A DNA stretch of 64,000 nt from Typha latifolia (lineage: Eukaryota > Streptophyta > Magnoliopsida > Poales > Typhaceae), in contig CM034113.1 of assembly GCA_019914945.1 (NCBI GenBank), positions 8,660,850 through 8,724,849 of the forward strand, given 5' to 3'. Shown here piece by piece: positions 29,489 to 41,114 of this stretch. Each line of letters opens with the position of its first letter. Within the stretch, counting starts at the first letter, position 1. A program made the translations under genes and the position numbers. The notes under the pieces were generated by a model. That model was not told where the DNA came from. It did not search any database and was given only the letters and a program-made list of their open reading frames with translations.

Positions 29489-30429
29489 TTGCTGTTCCTA
29501 TGCCTTTATGATCTCATTCTCAAAGATTAACACGTAGTGAAGTGATTATGTGTTGTATCTTTGAAATAGAGACTCCAGCTGAAGTGGAATAATGACAGCT
29601 GCATTCTTCTTACTTTGATCTTTCAATTCTGCGATTGCTTATTAATTTGCTGGATAAATTCTAAAATAGAATTGTGGTGGAACTCATGATGATTCCAGTG
29701 CAATGTTGATCTATTTCTTCTATAACTAGGGTGATATTTTCTTAGAGTGCTACGGAAGGCTGGCTTAGTAGTGGAAAGCCGATTGTGAGAAATGATTTGT
29801 GTCTGTGTCTTCAAAATTGATTGAGAAAGTTGTAATTAGCGAGTTGGTTCTCTTTTTTATTTTTGGCTTTTGCATCAATATTTGTTTGTCTATTATTGAT
29901 CTTGTTATTGCTACTGCATTTCTTTTATATACTTCCAGCATGTAAAACTCCATAACAAAGTGTATTGATGTATACATATCATGCAGTTGGATAGGAAGTT
30001 AGTTAGTTCAAATTTTCTGTTCCACATTTGGAATCAGCGTTGACACTTTTAACTTTTGTATTATAGATGTAGTCTTGTTTTGCAGGAAGAGTAGACTAGT
30101 TTGTCTTGATTCTTCGGTTGTGTGATAAATAATCATGGCTAGTTTGAGGTGTATTCCAGTTTGTGCATTGTCTGTCACTTGCGCTCTCTCTTTTGGTTAA
30201 GTAAAATTAATATGGCACTACAGCATGAGGTTCGACTTGTATTTTTATCTCGTATGCTGTTAAAATATTACTTGGGCCTCCTATTTTCCTTCAGCATGCT
30301 GCTTTGTTTTCTCCCAAGGAAGAACAGGATCATTTAGGCAATTTAATCGCAATACTTTCAGACGGCATGTAAGTAAATAATTTTCCTTCTTTAAAAACTC
30401 CTTTCACAGGTTTTGAGAGTTCCCAGGCC

Positions 30430-31240
30430 TTTTTTTTTATATACAAACCGGCCATAGCTCTTGTTTTATTTAAATTTAAAACAAAATTAATCTCAAAAGA
30501 GATTAATCTACAAGTTTGTTAGACCCCAGTTGCAGCATTGGAATTCCAACAACCAAAACCACCTACCAACAAGTATTAGGAATTCTATTAACAGCTAAAC
30601 AACAACCAGTTATAGCACCAGCAAAATAGCAACACTAGAACAACTACAAAGACATCTGCAAACAACCACAAACATAGATTCCACTCTTGGTGTTACAACA
30701 CCCGAACATAAAAAGACAACTACATCAAAAGAAAAGCAATTTAATCCCATTGCTTCCAACTTCAGTCTAAATCCACTGGGTTCACTGCCGCATCTCCATG
30801 CATAAGTCGTCTAGCTCTTTTCACAGCAGTATCTCCTTGGATCTCTACCCAGCAGAGGAATAAACCAGTTACTTTATAATATAAAATCTCCAAGGACTTT
30901 GAGCAATTATTGAATATTTTAGTGTTCTGTTCAAACTAAATAGACTAATATAAGGCACTCAACCAAATCAGTCTCTAAAATATTTTTTATTTTAGTAGTT
31001 ATCCCTCAATGTCTTATTATTTTAGCCTTAATATTTTTAACATAACCACACCTGAGGAACAAATAATTCATTGTTTCCTCCTAAACACAAAAAACACAGT
31101 GACTAGCACCTGCCAACCCTTTCTTCTTAAGTTATCTCTTGTCAAAAAATAATTATTATATGCTAGCCATAAAAAGCCCTCCCTTTTAAATAGGTTTTTA
31201 ATTGTCAAATCTCAGCACAGCCCTTCGAAATAGAGAGTTC
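30430..31240 (-). mobile_element. LINE-type retrotransposon 3' end (decayed)
   Basis: On the minus strand, 31030-31215 encodes a recognisable reverse-transcriptase zinc-binding (zf-RVT) domain. KREGFLWLAYNNYFLTRDNL and RRKGW come first. After a frame change come HCVFC, a stop and EETMNYLFLRCGY. The stop and frameshift show it is dead. A run of T on the plus strand at about 30431-30439 would be its poly-A tail. The reverse-transcriptase and endonuclease portions are not visible, consistent with a 5'-truncated insertion. Confidence 0.65.
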
Positions 31241-32459
31241 CCAGACTTAATTGAGCGAAGTTATAATTTGCTCACAGAATGTCGGACTATTATCCCTGCA
31301 GATCCTTGTATGTGCAGAAAATCTTTGTTTATTCCACTATAGACTATGTAAGGATCCATTATTTTGTCATCTTAAACATCAATATTTATTTGATTGTTTA
31401 GTTTTCAGAATCTCATAGTAATATTGGTTTACTTTGTTTACAGTAATATCTATTTCCCAGCAGTATTGTTGGCTGTTGCTTGCCAGATGATTATTGCTGT
31501 TATTGTACACTTAGCATCACTACCGTAATCTCAGTATTAAATGTTTACTTTCATCTCCAGGATATGGTTTGGGTGCTCATAAGTGAAAGCATGTGGATAT
31601 ATGCATTTGGCACTTTTTATGAGACGTTCTTACAATTCATTTACTGTGGTGGCTTAGTATGATTGCTAACCTGCAGCAATGTAAGCAAAACTTGATATAA
31701 AGTCATTGGAGCAAAAGCCCTTGTGCAGAAATGGTTTCAAAAATTCCAGTAGTCACCTTTCGCTAAGAGATTGCGGATTCTTCTGTCAGCACAAAAGAAT
31801 TTCATGAAAGATGTGGAGATTATTATCATCTATCAACCACTAGAATCACTGGAGTTTTTTCATTCAGAAAATTTATTGCTTATTCTCTAGTTTGATTTCC
31901 CTTCTCCTGTTCTGAGTTTGAAGTTAGATGCAGACATAAGACATGTGTGAAGGATATGAAGAGGCATGCTTTCCAGAAGGGAAAAGATTGAAGAGCAAAA
32001 TACTGCTCTGCTCTTGGCATACTGGAGAAACGAGCATAACTAGGTTACTTGTTCTTTATACACAGAATATACTGATACCCGTCTGTCCATTTTCACTGTG
32101 TGATGATTTTCTTTTTTTTTTTTGGTATATATCTAGTTAATTCCAGAGTTTTGAGGAATCATTACTCAATTACATGTTGACAGATGAAATATGTTCTAAT
32201 TGAATTGCTAGATATGATTATTATTGTATGTTTACTGTTTGGACTCAATGTATCAATCATTTTCTTTTTTTTCTATCATAAGAATCTGTATCAAATGTCT
32301 TGTTCTATCTCTGTCTCTTCAACTTGCTCAGTTATAAGCAGAATGAGGAGAAGAAGCTGAATCTGTTTATGTTATTTTAGTGGTCATTTTGCAATTCTGT
32401 CATCTAAACTTGTCGATCGTGTAAGGATTTCTACTTTTTTTTCTTGCCAGTAATTATTC

Positions 32460-32463
<4 letters not shown>

Positions 32464-32494
<31 letters not shown>
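32464..32494. repeat. (CT)n microsatellite
   Basis: A CT run of about 31 bases in intergenic DNA. Confidence 0.9.
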
Positions 32495-32496
<2 letters not shown>

Positions 32497-33549
32497 ATTT
32501 AATTAATACTGATCTTTCTTTACTCCTCCTTCCTTTTACTGTAAGATTATATAATCTAACATAAGTACTCCATTAAATTTAAAATAATGTGATGTCTGGG
32601 CCCTTGGGGAGCTAACCAGTTAAGGGTTGTAACTTTGTAACCAGCCTTACATTCGATGTTGAGGCTGAAAGATGATGGCAACCATTAAAATATTCCTCAG
32701 GGAAAAGTCTAATATTGTCCAGAAAATTAGGGGTATTGTGGTGGGCCAGGGCTTCAAAACCATGGCATGAGATGGCAGAAACATGGGCCATGTCTGCAGA
32801 CATTTATCCACATCCCCCCCATAATGATATCAATTATGTACAATGGTCCAACTGTAGTCTTGCCTGTGTGGGTCCATGAATTGAAGATGCATGTGGTTGT
32901 ACTAGAATTGGCACAAGAATTTATTGAGCTTGAGCTAATTTGTCACCAGTTTCTCACTGTAGCAATGCCACTTTTTAAGTCACTGAATAGGTCCACAAAA
33001 CTTTACTCATCTTGCCTGTCTACAAAATTAATCAGCTATGACACGCTGCAATGCCGTACTATAAACATATATCATTCCGAAGCATGTCTCTATGGGATGG
33101 CATTAATGCTCATAGACATACTTTAATACGTCCATACGTGCAAAGGTATGGCAGAGAATATCAAACTGAGAGAGAGAAGCCCATAATTAAAGGCCACGAG
33201 ACAGGTAGTCTTGTTTGATGCTGAACAAGTAACAGTTGCCATTCCTTAGTCGGCCATTGAATTTAGTGGCCCCCTTCACTCACCTAATAGGTAGACAAAA
33301 CCCCCCTTTTCCTATCACGTCTTCCCTTCTCCTACTCCTTTTGCCTCCTCTTCTCTCTTCCATTCTTTTTTTTCTTATCCCATATCCCCTCCTAAGAATC
33401 CGTTCCCTCTCACTCCACACCACCACCACTACTACTACTACTACTTACTACAACATAAGCTGCAAGGCAAAATAAGCCTTGGTTTATATATCTCTTAGCA
33501 ACTTCTAAGTAGCCCAAAAGTAAATATATCTCTACCTTAAGTTACCATG

Positions 33550-33550
<1 letters not shown>

Positions 33551-33598
<48 letters not shown>
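33551..33598. repeat. (AT)n microsatellite upstream of the IDA-like gene
   Basis: About 48 bases of AT alternation, ending 145 bases before the IDA-like start codon and so within its promoter or leader. Confidence 0.95.
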
Positions 33599-33600
<2 letters not shown>

Positions 33601-33742
33601 GATGATTGCTAGTGTCCATCCTCTCCACTCTTTGCCATTTGCTTAGGTCCCAAGCTCTTCTTTCCCACCACACCTTTTCTTTTCTCTCTCTTTCTACCAA
33701 CTCCTTTTAAGGGTGGGTGACCTTCCAACCCTGTTTTTTTAA

Positions 33743-33979
33743 ATGTCAAGCCAAATGGGTCACCTCACAAAGGGGTCAATTGTAGTATGCTGGCTTCTAC
33801 TTCTATTAGTTTCAAGTTGTCATGGGTCTAGAACCATGCAGAGCTTCAATACTAGGAACTCAGGGAGGAGGAGCCCTGACAACTTTTCCGGGTTCTTGCC
33901 GAAAGGGACGCCGATACCGCCTTCTAGCCCTTCGAGGCAGCACAATTCGGTTGGACTCGAGAGTCGCAATTCGCCGTAA
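33743..33979 (+). CDS. IDA-like (IDL) secreted signalling peptide precursor
   Basis: This is an intronless 78-residue precursor. Residues 11-29 form a hydrophobic signal peptide (SIVVCWLLLLLVSSCHG) that ends in a plausible cleavage site. A variable arginine- and serine-rich linker follows. Residues near 48-65 carry the conserved PIP-type motif FLPKGTPIPPSSPSRQHN. INFLORESCENCE DEFICIENT IN ABSCISSION (IDA) and its paralogues release a peptide around PIPPSAPSKRHN. That peptide is sensed by HAESA-type receptor kinases with SERK co-receptors and drives organ abscission and lateral-root emergence. Here the core ends SRQHN, so the usual KR pair is RQ, and 13 residues trail the HN end instead of only a few. 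Short length, one exon and the signal peptide all fit the family. Whether it acts in abscission is inference. Confidence 0.85.
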   Translation: MSSQMGHLTKGSIVVCWLLLLLVSSCHGSRTMQSFNTRNSGRRSPDNFSGFLPKGTPIPPSSPSRQHNSVGLESRNSP

Positions 33980-35661
33980 AGAGGTCAAGTTTGAGAAAGT
34001 GATAGAGCTAATGTACATGGTTGGATTCTTTCTTACATGCCTTTTGGAATTCATTCTCTTCTTTCTCTTTTCTTCTCCTCTCTGAGTATAGACTTTAAGA
34101 TATCTCTCGTACTCTCTGGTTCTCTCTTTAATATATATTGGTGTGATCTGCAACCTTTGTTTATAACAAATGGATGATTGATTTCTCCTAGTTAGAGAGA
34201 GGGGGGGAGGGAGAGGAAAGCTTCTTACTTCTTAGTTCATGCAGCTAAAAGCTGACAACAAATTCTGAAAGGAAGTCTAAGGATGTGCAGTATAATGTAT
34301 TATTGTACTTCTTCTTTATCTTCCTTTCATAAGAGTCTGTAGGAAAATAAATTGGTGTACATTTTGTTCCTTTTTCTCATGAGAAAGAATATGGTAAAGA
34401 AAATGGAGCATTAAATCACTCTGCTCTTATGAAAGGTGATCTAGCATGATGTATATCACTCTGTTGTTATGATAACATGGTATAGCATAATGAATCATCT
34501 TCTATGATGACTTTGTTTAATAAGCACTTGGAATTGAAAGAGATGGATCTGATGATGTTGATTCTTAGCTTTTGATAAAGGATGTTTGAGTTCTTTTGAT
34601 GGGCTATTTGAACTAATACTGTTCCTGTTTATGCATGTGAAATGGGTGAATGGGAATTTCCTGCAGTATAAGGTACTTGGCTTGCCAACTTTTAGTCGGC
34701 ATGCGAAGCAAACAAAAGTTAAAGGCAAAAGAAATTTAACTGGCCAATCGCTTCCTATAGATTTGGTTGCATTTGTGCCTTATAAGAATTGGTATAAATT
34801 TTTATAAAGAAAAGAATTAGTATAACTCGGCTGTCACACGTCATCCACCTCACTTGCAGCCTTCGTAGCCAACCAGCTCCCGCTATAATTGCTTAAGCTA
34901 AATTAGAATACTATAGTATGTTACCACCTACTAGTCCATAAGATATCGAACTTAAGAGGTATAATGAGCCTAGCGTAATAAATTGAATTTTAAAAAAATT
35001 ATATTTTATCGGATCAAATATAATGAGTCTTTATAAAAAAATTTTAGTTACTTTCCATAGGAACATATATATTGTTGATATTCAGTTTACTAAGTATTGA
35101 ACGGGTCAAGCTTTCAGACCAAATTAGGTCAAGCCGAAGAGACAAAAGACTTAGCTTATGCCATCCATTACTATCTCCATCTAAGATCAAATTTAGCTCA
35201 GTTAAAACTAGGCTTACTCGGGTCGGCCAATGATCATCTCTAGCCGTGGGCTACGAGGTAGCTGATTTACTCAATTCCACTTCTAAGATCTCTTCATCAA
35301 AGCCATCTCCTCTATCCCCTCTCTGCTTGGTCGCTTGTCGTTGACTCTTGTGCCAACACTAGCTGATCCCCCATCCCATGCAAGGACCTTCAGCCTGTAC
35401 TATAATAATCAGCGTCATGCACTGGCTACCTAAGACTCTACTCACCGCCTTTGACTTAGATCTCGATGCCACTGCCTCATATCTCATCACTGCTGCTCTC
35501 TTTTTTTTCTCTTGTGCAGTGCCTATCTGGCTGTCTCTATCGTTGTCTTGTACTACTTTGGTGTTTAGGTTGATTAGTGTCTCAAATTCGTATTATGATT
35601 AGGAATTTCTAGAGTCAAAAAAGTTTGCTATTATCATGGAGTTGTTCTTAGCCTCCCACCA

Positions 35662-35710
<49 letters not shown>

Positions 35711-36494
35711 TTCTTTGGTGTTGTAGTTTTGTGCGAATTAAGCATACTATGACATTGATAGAGTCCTATAGGTCATAGGACGTTGATCATTTATGCCGGT
35801 GCATGTCCTTTCAATCTTCTTGTTGTGCTCCAATGTGGCCAAGAGAGAGGCTTATGCTCTGCATCCTCCAATCTTTGCTTGAGTACTTAGTAATTTTCTT
35901 TATGTGCTTAATACCAAACTTCTTTAATTGTTCTTTTGTGTTTTAGCTAAGTGTGGAACTTGTTCAAAAGTCTATCACACTACCTCCTTTTTTTTTCTAG
36001 TGGATCGAGCTAAAATAGCTTGTTAACTTTAACGAATTGTTAATGGACAAATTTTCTCTAAAAAAAAAGAATCTATTTATGACTTCCCTGGAAAGAGGAA
36101 AGAAAAAAAAAAGGAAGAAATAGTCCAGTACTCCACAAACAGGTTGTAGGAAAGAAGTTATAAGGCCGAAGTATGTGTGCAGTTAGCTATCAAATTTGCC
36201 CCCTTTTTTCCCATCTGTATCATCATATCTGGTCACAGAGAAAATGGCTTGAACGCTACGACTACTAGTGGCAGGTTAATTAGTAAAAGCCATAGAGTAA
36301 CATCTTTAACAAAGTCTGCAATATACTCTGCAGAGGCACCTCAGTCCTAAAAAATACCTCTTAACGAGAGACTAATCTCGTAGATTCCACTTCCAAATTT
36401 ATTTTGGAAATGTTTATTATAATTGTAGTTATATTAATAATTGAGTAATTAGCAAGAGATACGAATGAATATATTTTGAAATTAAGATTTGGTA
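33980..36494. other. Intergenic region between the IDA-like gene and U2
   Basis: The first several hundred bases are presumably the IDA-like 3' UTR. A CT microsatellite lies at 35665-35707. The rest is AT-rich with no gene I can support. Confidence 0.5.
35665..35707. repeat. (CT)n microsatellite
   Basis: A CT run of about 43 bases in intergenic DNA. Confidence 0.9.
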
Positions 36495-36691
36495 GGGGTG
36501 CGCCGGGCCCATGCAGTAGTGCAACGCACGGGCGACGCTCGAGGGCCCCAGTAGCAAGCTACTGTGAGGTGGACCCTCCCCCAAAAGAAATTAATTTAAT
36601 ATCATGGTGGGCCGATGGCCCACGTATCAGATATTAAACTGATAAGAACAGATACTACACTTGATCTTAGCCAAAAGGCCGAGAAAGGTAT
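36495..36691 (-). ncRNA. U2 spliceosomal snRNA
   Basis: The minus strand starts ATACCTTTCTCGGCC and matches plant U2 along about 196 bases. The branch-point recognition sequence GTAGTA is intact within AGTGTAGTATCTG. The stem-loop with GTGGGCCATCGGCCCAC and the Sm-site region ATTTCTTTTGG are present. The 3' part with CGTCGCCCGTGCGTTGCAC ends at GCGCACCCC. No damaging change is evident in the 5' half. U2 pairs with the intron branch point in the spliceosome. The plant USE is correctly placed upstream, so this copy is probably expressed. Confidence 0.95.
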
Positions 36692-36756
36692 GAGTTCTCC
36701 ATACGCTGTGCCTCCGCTTAAGTAGGCACTTCATCGACGCCCATCTCCAGGTTTGC

Positions 36757-36767
36757 CGATGTGGGAC
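36757..36767 (-). promoter_or_regulatory. USE promoter element of the U2 gene
   Basis: On the minus strand this reads GTCCCACATCG, a match to the plant snRNA upstream sequence element RTCCCACATCG. It lies 66-76 bases upstream of the U2 start, the expected distance. A TATA-like TACTTAAG at about -30 is a weak match. Confidence 0.85.
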
Positions 36768-36819
36768 TAAAATAGGGGTATATCCTGACATGCGGACATG
36801 CCATGGTCCACTAAAGCTC

Positions 36820-36825
36820 TGGGCC
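36820..36825 (-). promoter_or_regulatory. MSP-like element (RGCCCR) upstream of U2 USE
   Basis: The minus strand reads GGCCCA about 53 bases beyond the USE. Monocot U-snRNA genes carry extra RGCCCR motifs upstream of the USE, so this supports a monocot source. The motif is short and could occur by chance. Confidence 0.45.
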
Positions 36826-36867
36826 ATGGCCAAGGCCCACTAGGCCCCCCTTTTTTTTTGTTCCAAA

Positions 36868-38656
36868 CTTTTGCATGTATACTTCTCTAAATCCCAAACT
36901 TATTGTATATAGTCCTCTACAGTTGATATCTATGTTAATATCCTTCCAAACACTTTTTATATATGGGTAAACGCCTTTTATTTTTGGAGGATAGTTAGAC
37001 TCAATCACTTTCTACTTAGACCCTTAGTATTTGTTTTGATGATATGTTAACTCTTTTTACTACAAAAAATCCCCAAATTGCTCATTTTATTAGTTATTCG
37101 CTATATTTTTTTATTAAAAAAATATGTGAGTGTTATATGGTCAATTTTAGATTCTATAGAGACCATTTTATTCCCATTTTTAGAGGAATGAAAGAGAGAA
37201 ATTTTAAATAATAAAATATTTATTTAATATTTTCTATTAACACTTTTTAGGGTGAGATTTTTTTATAATTTTAAAAACCAATGTGTAATAGGGCTTTTAG
37301 TACAATTTAATAATAATGGACAAATTTTTATTTATTTATTTATTTTTATATATATTGCTCTCGGATAAGGACATGTTTGTTATTTCATACTTTAAATGCT
37401 TAAGATTTTAACATATAGTTATTAAAATGTAATTGAAAGCGTAACCATATAAAAAGATAGTTTTGAAGGGTATTCACACAAATACAAAATTTCCAGTACT
37501 ACACAAGCAAATAAATAGGGATTTATTATTACGGACCAGAATGATTCATTTGTAGGATGATTCTAATTTAGTGCTAATAGTCTCACGAGATAGGGTTTTA
37601 ATAGCTTTGGTTTTATGTCAATCGGATGTCTAGATGAAAAGATATAACTAAAATAGTGGAACAAAGTCAGAATAGTAGATGAAAAGATATAACTAAAATA
37701 GTGGAACAATGTCAGAATAGTAAATATCCGACGTTGCAGCGGTCATCGGATGTCAGATGGCCAAGCGTGGTGGTGGATAAAGACCGAAAAGAGGATCTAA
37801 TAACTACAATAAAATGGTAAATACGATAATAAGAAAATAACTAAACTCAATTAATTCTAAATAATTGGATTCTTAGATTCTTCCATTCTTCAATGAATAA
37901 TAAAGAATCATTGCCCCTCTTCATATAGAGATGGGATATAATGAGTGATACTCAGACTTAGCCATAAATAACTTAATTAGACTTGTCTTAAGTGTTGTTA
38001 TGACTTATTTGAATTTGTCGTAAGAGTTATAGTGACTTTATTTTAACTTGTCTTAATGACTCACATTACTAAACTCGCCTAAAAGACTTACATTATAAAA
38101 TAATTAAAAAATAAATAGACTCGACTCAACTTAACCCACGTGGTTGGATCGTAACATATATATATATATATATATCATAAAAAAATTGTAATAAATCCAA
38201 TGGTTTGAGATCAACTTATCAAAAATCTCAACATAATGAAATGTATTTCTACTTATTTCCAAACAATAATACTGTATAGAGTTTTTCTTAATCTTTATTA
38301 TTTTTCAAATGAAATCAATTAAAATATTTGCAGCTGGATATATGTGAAATAAAAAAGTAAAGTTTCACAAATGCACAACTTTCAATTAGATAATAATGAA
38401 AACGTATCTTGGTAGGATATGGAGTTAACCTCTCAAAAGTAATCACAATTAGCCACGTGTCAATCATAACCGATTTAAGATGGGTCGGCGATTCGGGCTC
38501 TTTGCCTTTCCATATTCCGAAACGGCTTCCAAACGTCGCCGTATCAATCGCTTTCAAGGCGGCTCCGAATCAGAGTAGTAAGGGGATACGTTTCCCTCAC
38601 TCTCTATTATTGGGAGCCGATTCCCGTACGCGTTTCGGATTCTTTCTACAAATCCC
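36868..38656. other. AT-rich, repeat-derived region upstream of the PHD gene
   Basis: No gene is seen. Imperfect inverted sequences at about 36890-37000 and 37380-37500 suggest a decayed MITE. A 45-bp tandem duplication lies at 37633-37722, and an AT run at 38155-38174. Confidence 0.4.
37633..37722. repeat. 45-bp tandem duplication
   Basis: Two adjacent 45-base copies starting GATGAAAAGATATAAC differ by a single A/T substitution, so the duplication is recent. Confidence 0.9.
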
Positions 38657-38896
38657 TATAAAAGGCACTCGTAGTGTTAGAGTGGGTTTTCCCATAATTA
38701 ACCATCCCTTCATGTTGCGGGTTTTAGATTACCTCTCCACCTCGTCTCGCTAACTTCTCTTTTGATCTAGGGTTTGGTTCTCTACTTTGTTTTGCCTAGT
38801 CGATGCCTCCCACTTCTTTGTTGTTCTACTTGCATGTGTATGTTGAGTAGGTTTTGCCGATCCACTCTTGCTTCTCGAGGCTGAGTCTCACAGATG
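38657..38896 (+). promoter_or_regulatory. Promoter and candidate ATG-only first exon of the PHD gene
   Basis: A TATAAAAG box at 38657-38664 is followed by a CT-rich leader containing CTAGGGTTT and then CAGATG|GTAAGT at 38891-38902. A first coding exon consisting only of ATG (38894-38896) ends in phase 0. The next recognised exon at 43459 starts in phase 0 and would give MAAVCQKCG, a typical N-terminus for this PHD family. No other downstream gene can use this start. The link across 4.6 kb is inference. Confidence 0.5.
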
Positions 38897-40389
38897 GTAA
38901 GTCTAGGAAGCCTTTCTTATTCTTCTACCCTACTAATTCTCGTTCTACGTTTTGGTTGTTATATTATTATACATGATATAGTTGGTCCATCAACATTTTC
39001 TTATATATATATATATGTATGTATTTTAGTCTAATACGAAGTTTTGTTGTGTTTCTTGATTATTGGACTGCGTTGGGTTTGATTAACACTGGTCATGATT
39101 TTTAGGGGTTTTGAAGTACTAAGAGAATATGCTGATTTTGGGGCAATGCGGGTCAGATTTGAGTGATTTATATGCAAGGATAATGGCCTAGAATATATTT
39201 GTCATGTGAGAACAAGTTGGTGGACCCCTAATTTGTTGTTGGCCTTCATAAAGTTGAAGTATTTGGAGATGGAGTTTGTTCTTGAGCGAAATTTGGAGGT
39301 TAAAGTGAGGTGGTACATATTGTGAAATACTTGAATTTCTTTGGTACATAAATTGTTTTCTTAAGTTCTAGTCTTGTGAGGGAAAAAGGACTTTATCTTC
39401 CTAAATGAGAAACGACTTGAAAAAGGAAAAGCTAATACATTTGTAGTAGGCCCTTCATTTGGCATAGGAAAAGTGAAGGAAGAAAAGGATAGTTTGTTGA
39501 TTGAAAAGCTAGAAACTTTTTGTTGCTTTTTGGTGGTACAATTTGTTGCATCCCAGTTGTTGCTTTTTGGAGACGTGCACCAAAACAATATTGGTATGAC
39601 CGGTGCTTGATGAATCATGTAACAAGAATACAAGTCATCATTTTAATGCCTAGCAAAGGCATAAGTAAAATATCCAAGAAGGTGATCTCAAACATCATAA
39701 TATGAAAATACTCTCTTAGTGGGATAGTAAATAAACTGATTTGTAGTTTCAAATCAGCTTGAAAATTGAGATTATTTTGGCAAAAATTGAATAGGCAGCA
39801 CAAGATGGTTGATACTTGGTAGCATGACAATAGACTATGAAACACGATTATGTTCAAATATGTTAGTTTGCCTAATGTACACGTTTTTGACACATATTGG
39901 ATTGGGATATAGCTCAGATATGCCTTCAATATATATAAGATGCATTTGAGGACTATTAGATATAATTTTTTTTACAAAGTTGAATACGGTGAGATACATG
40001 AGGAAAATGTTCGAATTGCTTTTTGACCATGTATGGCGACTTGGGATCATCAGAGGCGATGCCACAATAGCAAGCGGTTGGTGTTCTTCTCCATCTCCTC
40101 TCTGTCTCTCTCTCTTTCTCTCCCTCCATGATTTTGATCTTGCTCACTAGCTAGATACTTTGTTGTCCCCTTTACTCTTATCTCTTTTGAGTGCTTTATT
40201 TTTAGATTTTGTTTATTTTAGGCTCATTGCCACAAACTTAGCTTTTTTTATTGGTTTGGCACTTCACTTTTTTTGAAGATGAGGTAAGCTTCGAAATAAA
40301 AGTAGCATAGGGCGAGGGCGCCGGAGAGGTCACGTTCTTCTTCGGCAGCGGCAAGTAGCTGCGGTGCCCTGCCTCGTCATGCCTCGCCT

Positions 40390-40545
40390 CCTCCTCCTTC
40401 TTTAGCTCAGCTTGGGCTCGATCTGGCTTGGTTCGGCTCGGCTTGAATGAGACTTGATGATAGGCTCATTTTAGGCTTTAGCTTGGCTCGGGCTTGGTCT
40501 GGCCCGGCTCGGGGCTCAGGCTCGGCTCGTTTACACCCCTAATTA
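40390..40545. mobile_element. hAT-like transposon terminus
   Basis: This GC-rich stretch repeats GGCTCGG/GGCTTGG-type words and ends with GCTCGTTTACACCCCTA. That is the reverse of the TAGGGGTGTAAACGAGC-type end seen in many plant hAT-like elements. The opposite end of the element is not clear. A weaker related patch lies at about 41575-41660. Confidence 0.4.
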
Positions 40546-40714
40546 AAACAGAAAAGAGAACTTCACAAGAAAGATTGTATTCTTTAAATTACTACAACCC
40601 ATTTCCCTCATATTGCTTCGATGCTACCTTTATTTCGATTCAAATTACTACAACCCATTTCTCTCCACTTCGCCATCTGCGGCTTTTGGATCGGACAAGT
40701 TGTGCTGGCCATAC

Positions 40715-41112
40715 TAGAAGCACTGCAACTGCACCAGAATTTACAAAAATTGTTCATTAAGGATTTCAGTGGTTTAATGTTACCTAGTTGGATGAGGAGC
40801 CACATGGAGTCATTCCTCCCAAATCTGGTCAGCATCCATCTTTCTTTTATCTCTAATATTGAACACCTGTCGTGCTAGGGCGGTCGCCAAAGCTTGAGAA
40901 GGTACTTATTAACGATATGCACAAAGTTAGAAGAATAAATGAGGAGTACTGTGGGGCCAAAAACACAGTAGGTGCATCATTCCCCGTACTAAAAACTAAG
41001 GCTTAAGAATATGGAAAATCTTGAACAATAGGTGACTGCTACACTTGTAGAAGACGGAGAAAGAGGAGCATCCATGTACCTTTGTCTTGAAGATTTAGTC
41101 ATTGATTGTAGA
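40715..41112 (+). pseudogene. NLR (disease-resistance) leucine-rich-repeat fragment
   Basis: Three pieces in shifting frames match the LRR part of plant NB-LRR proteins. The first has ALQLHQNLQKLFIKDFSG, then LPSWM and LPNLVSIHLSF. The second has KLEKVLINDMHKVRRINEEY. The third has YLCLEDLVIDC. Frameshifts and stops separate them, and there is no NB-ARC or coiled-coil region. This is a captured or left-over fragment and is not functional. Confidence 0.6.
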
Positions 41113-41114
41113 GC

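Larger units (their letters stand above)
29489..33235. other. Intergenic region between the WNK and IDA-like genes
   Basis: After the WNK 3' UTR there is a LINE relic (30430-31240, minus), a CT microsatellite (32464-32494) and otherwise AT-rich sequence. I see no supported gene. An open frame at 32767-33126 (119 codons) lacks any recognisable feature. Confidence 0.5.

Noticed and set aside
32767..33126. 119-codon open frame between the WNK and IDA-like genes
   Set aside because: No domain, odd composition, no nearby promoter or splice context that I can support. AT-rich intergenic DNA often yields frames of this length.
39361..40147. Several overlapping short frames on the minus strand
   Set aside because: No recognisable motifs, low complexity, and they lie within the presumed large intron of the PHD gene.
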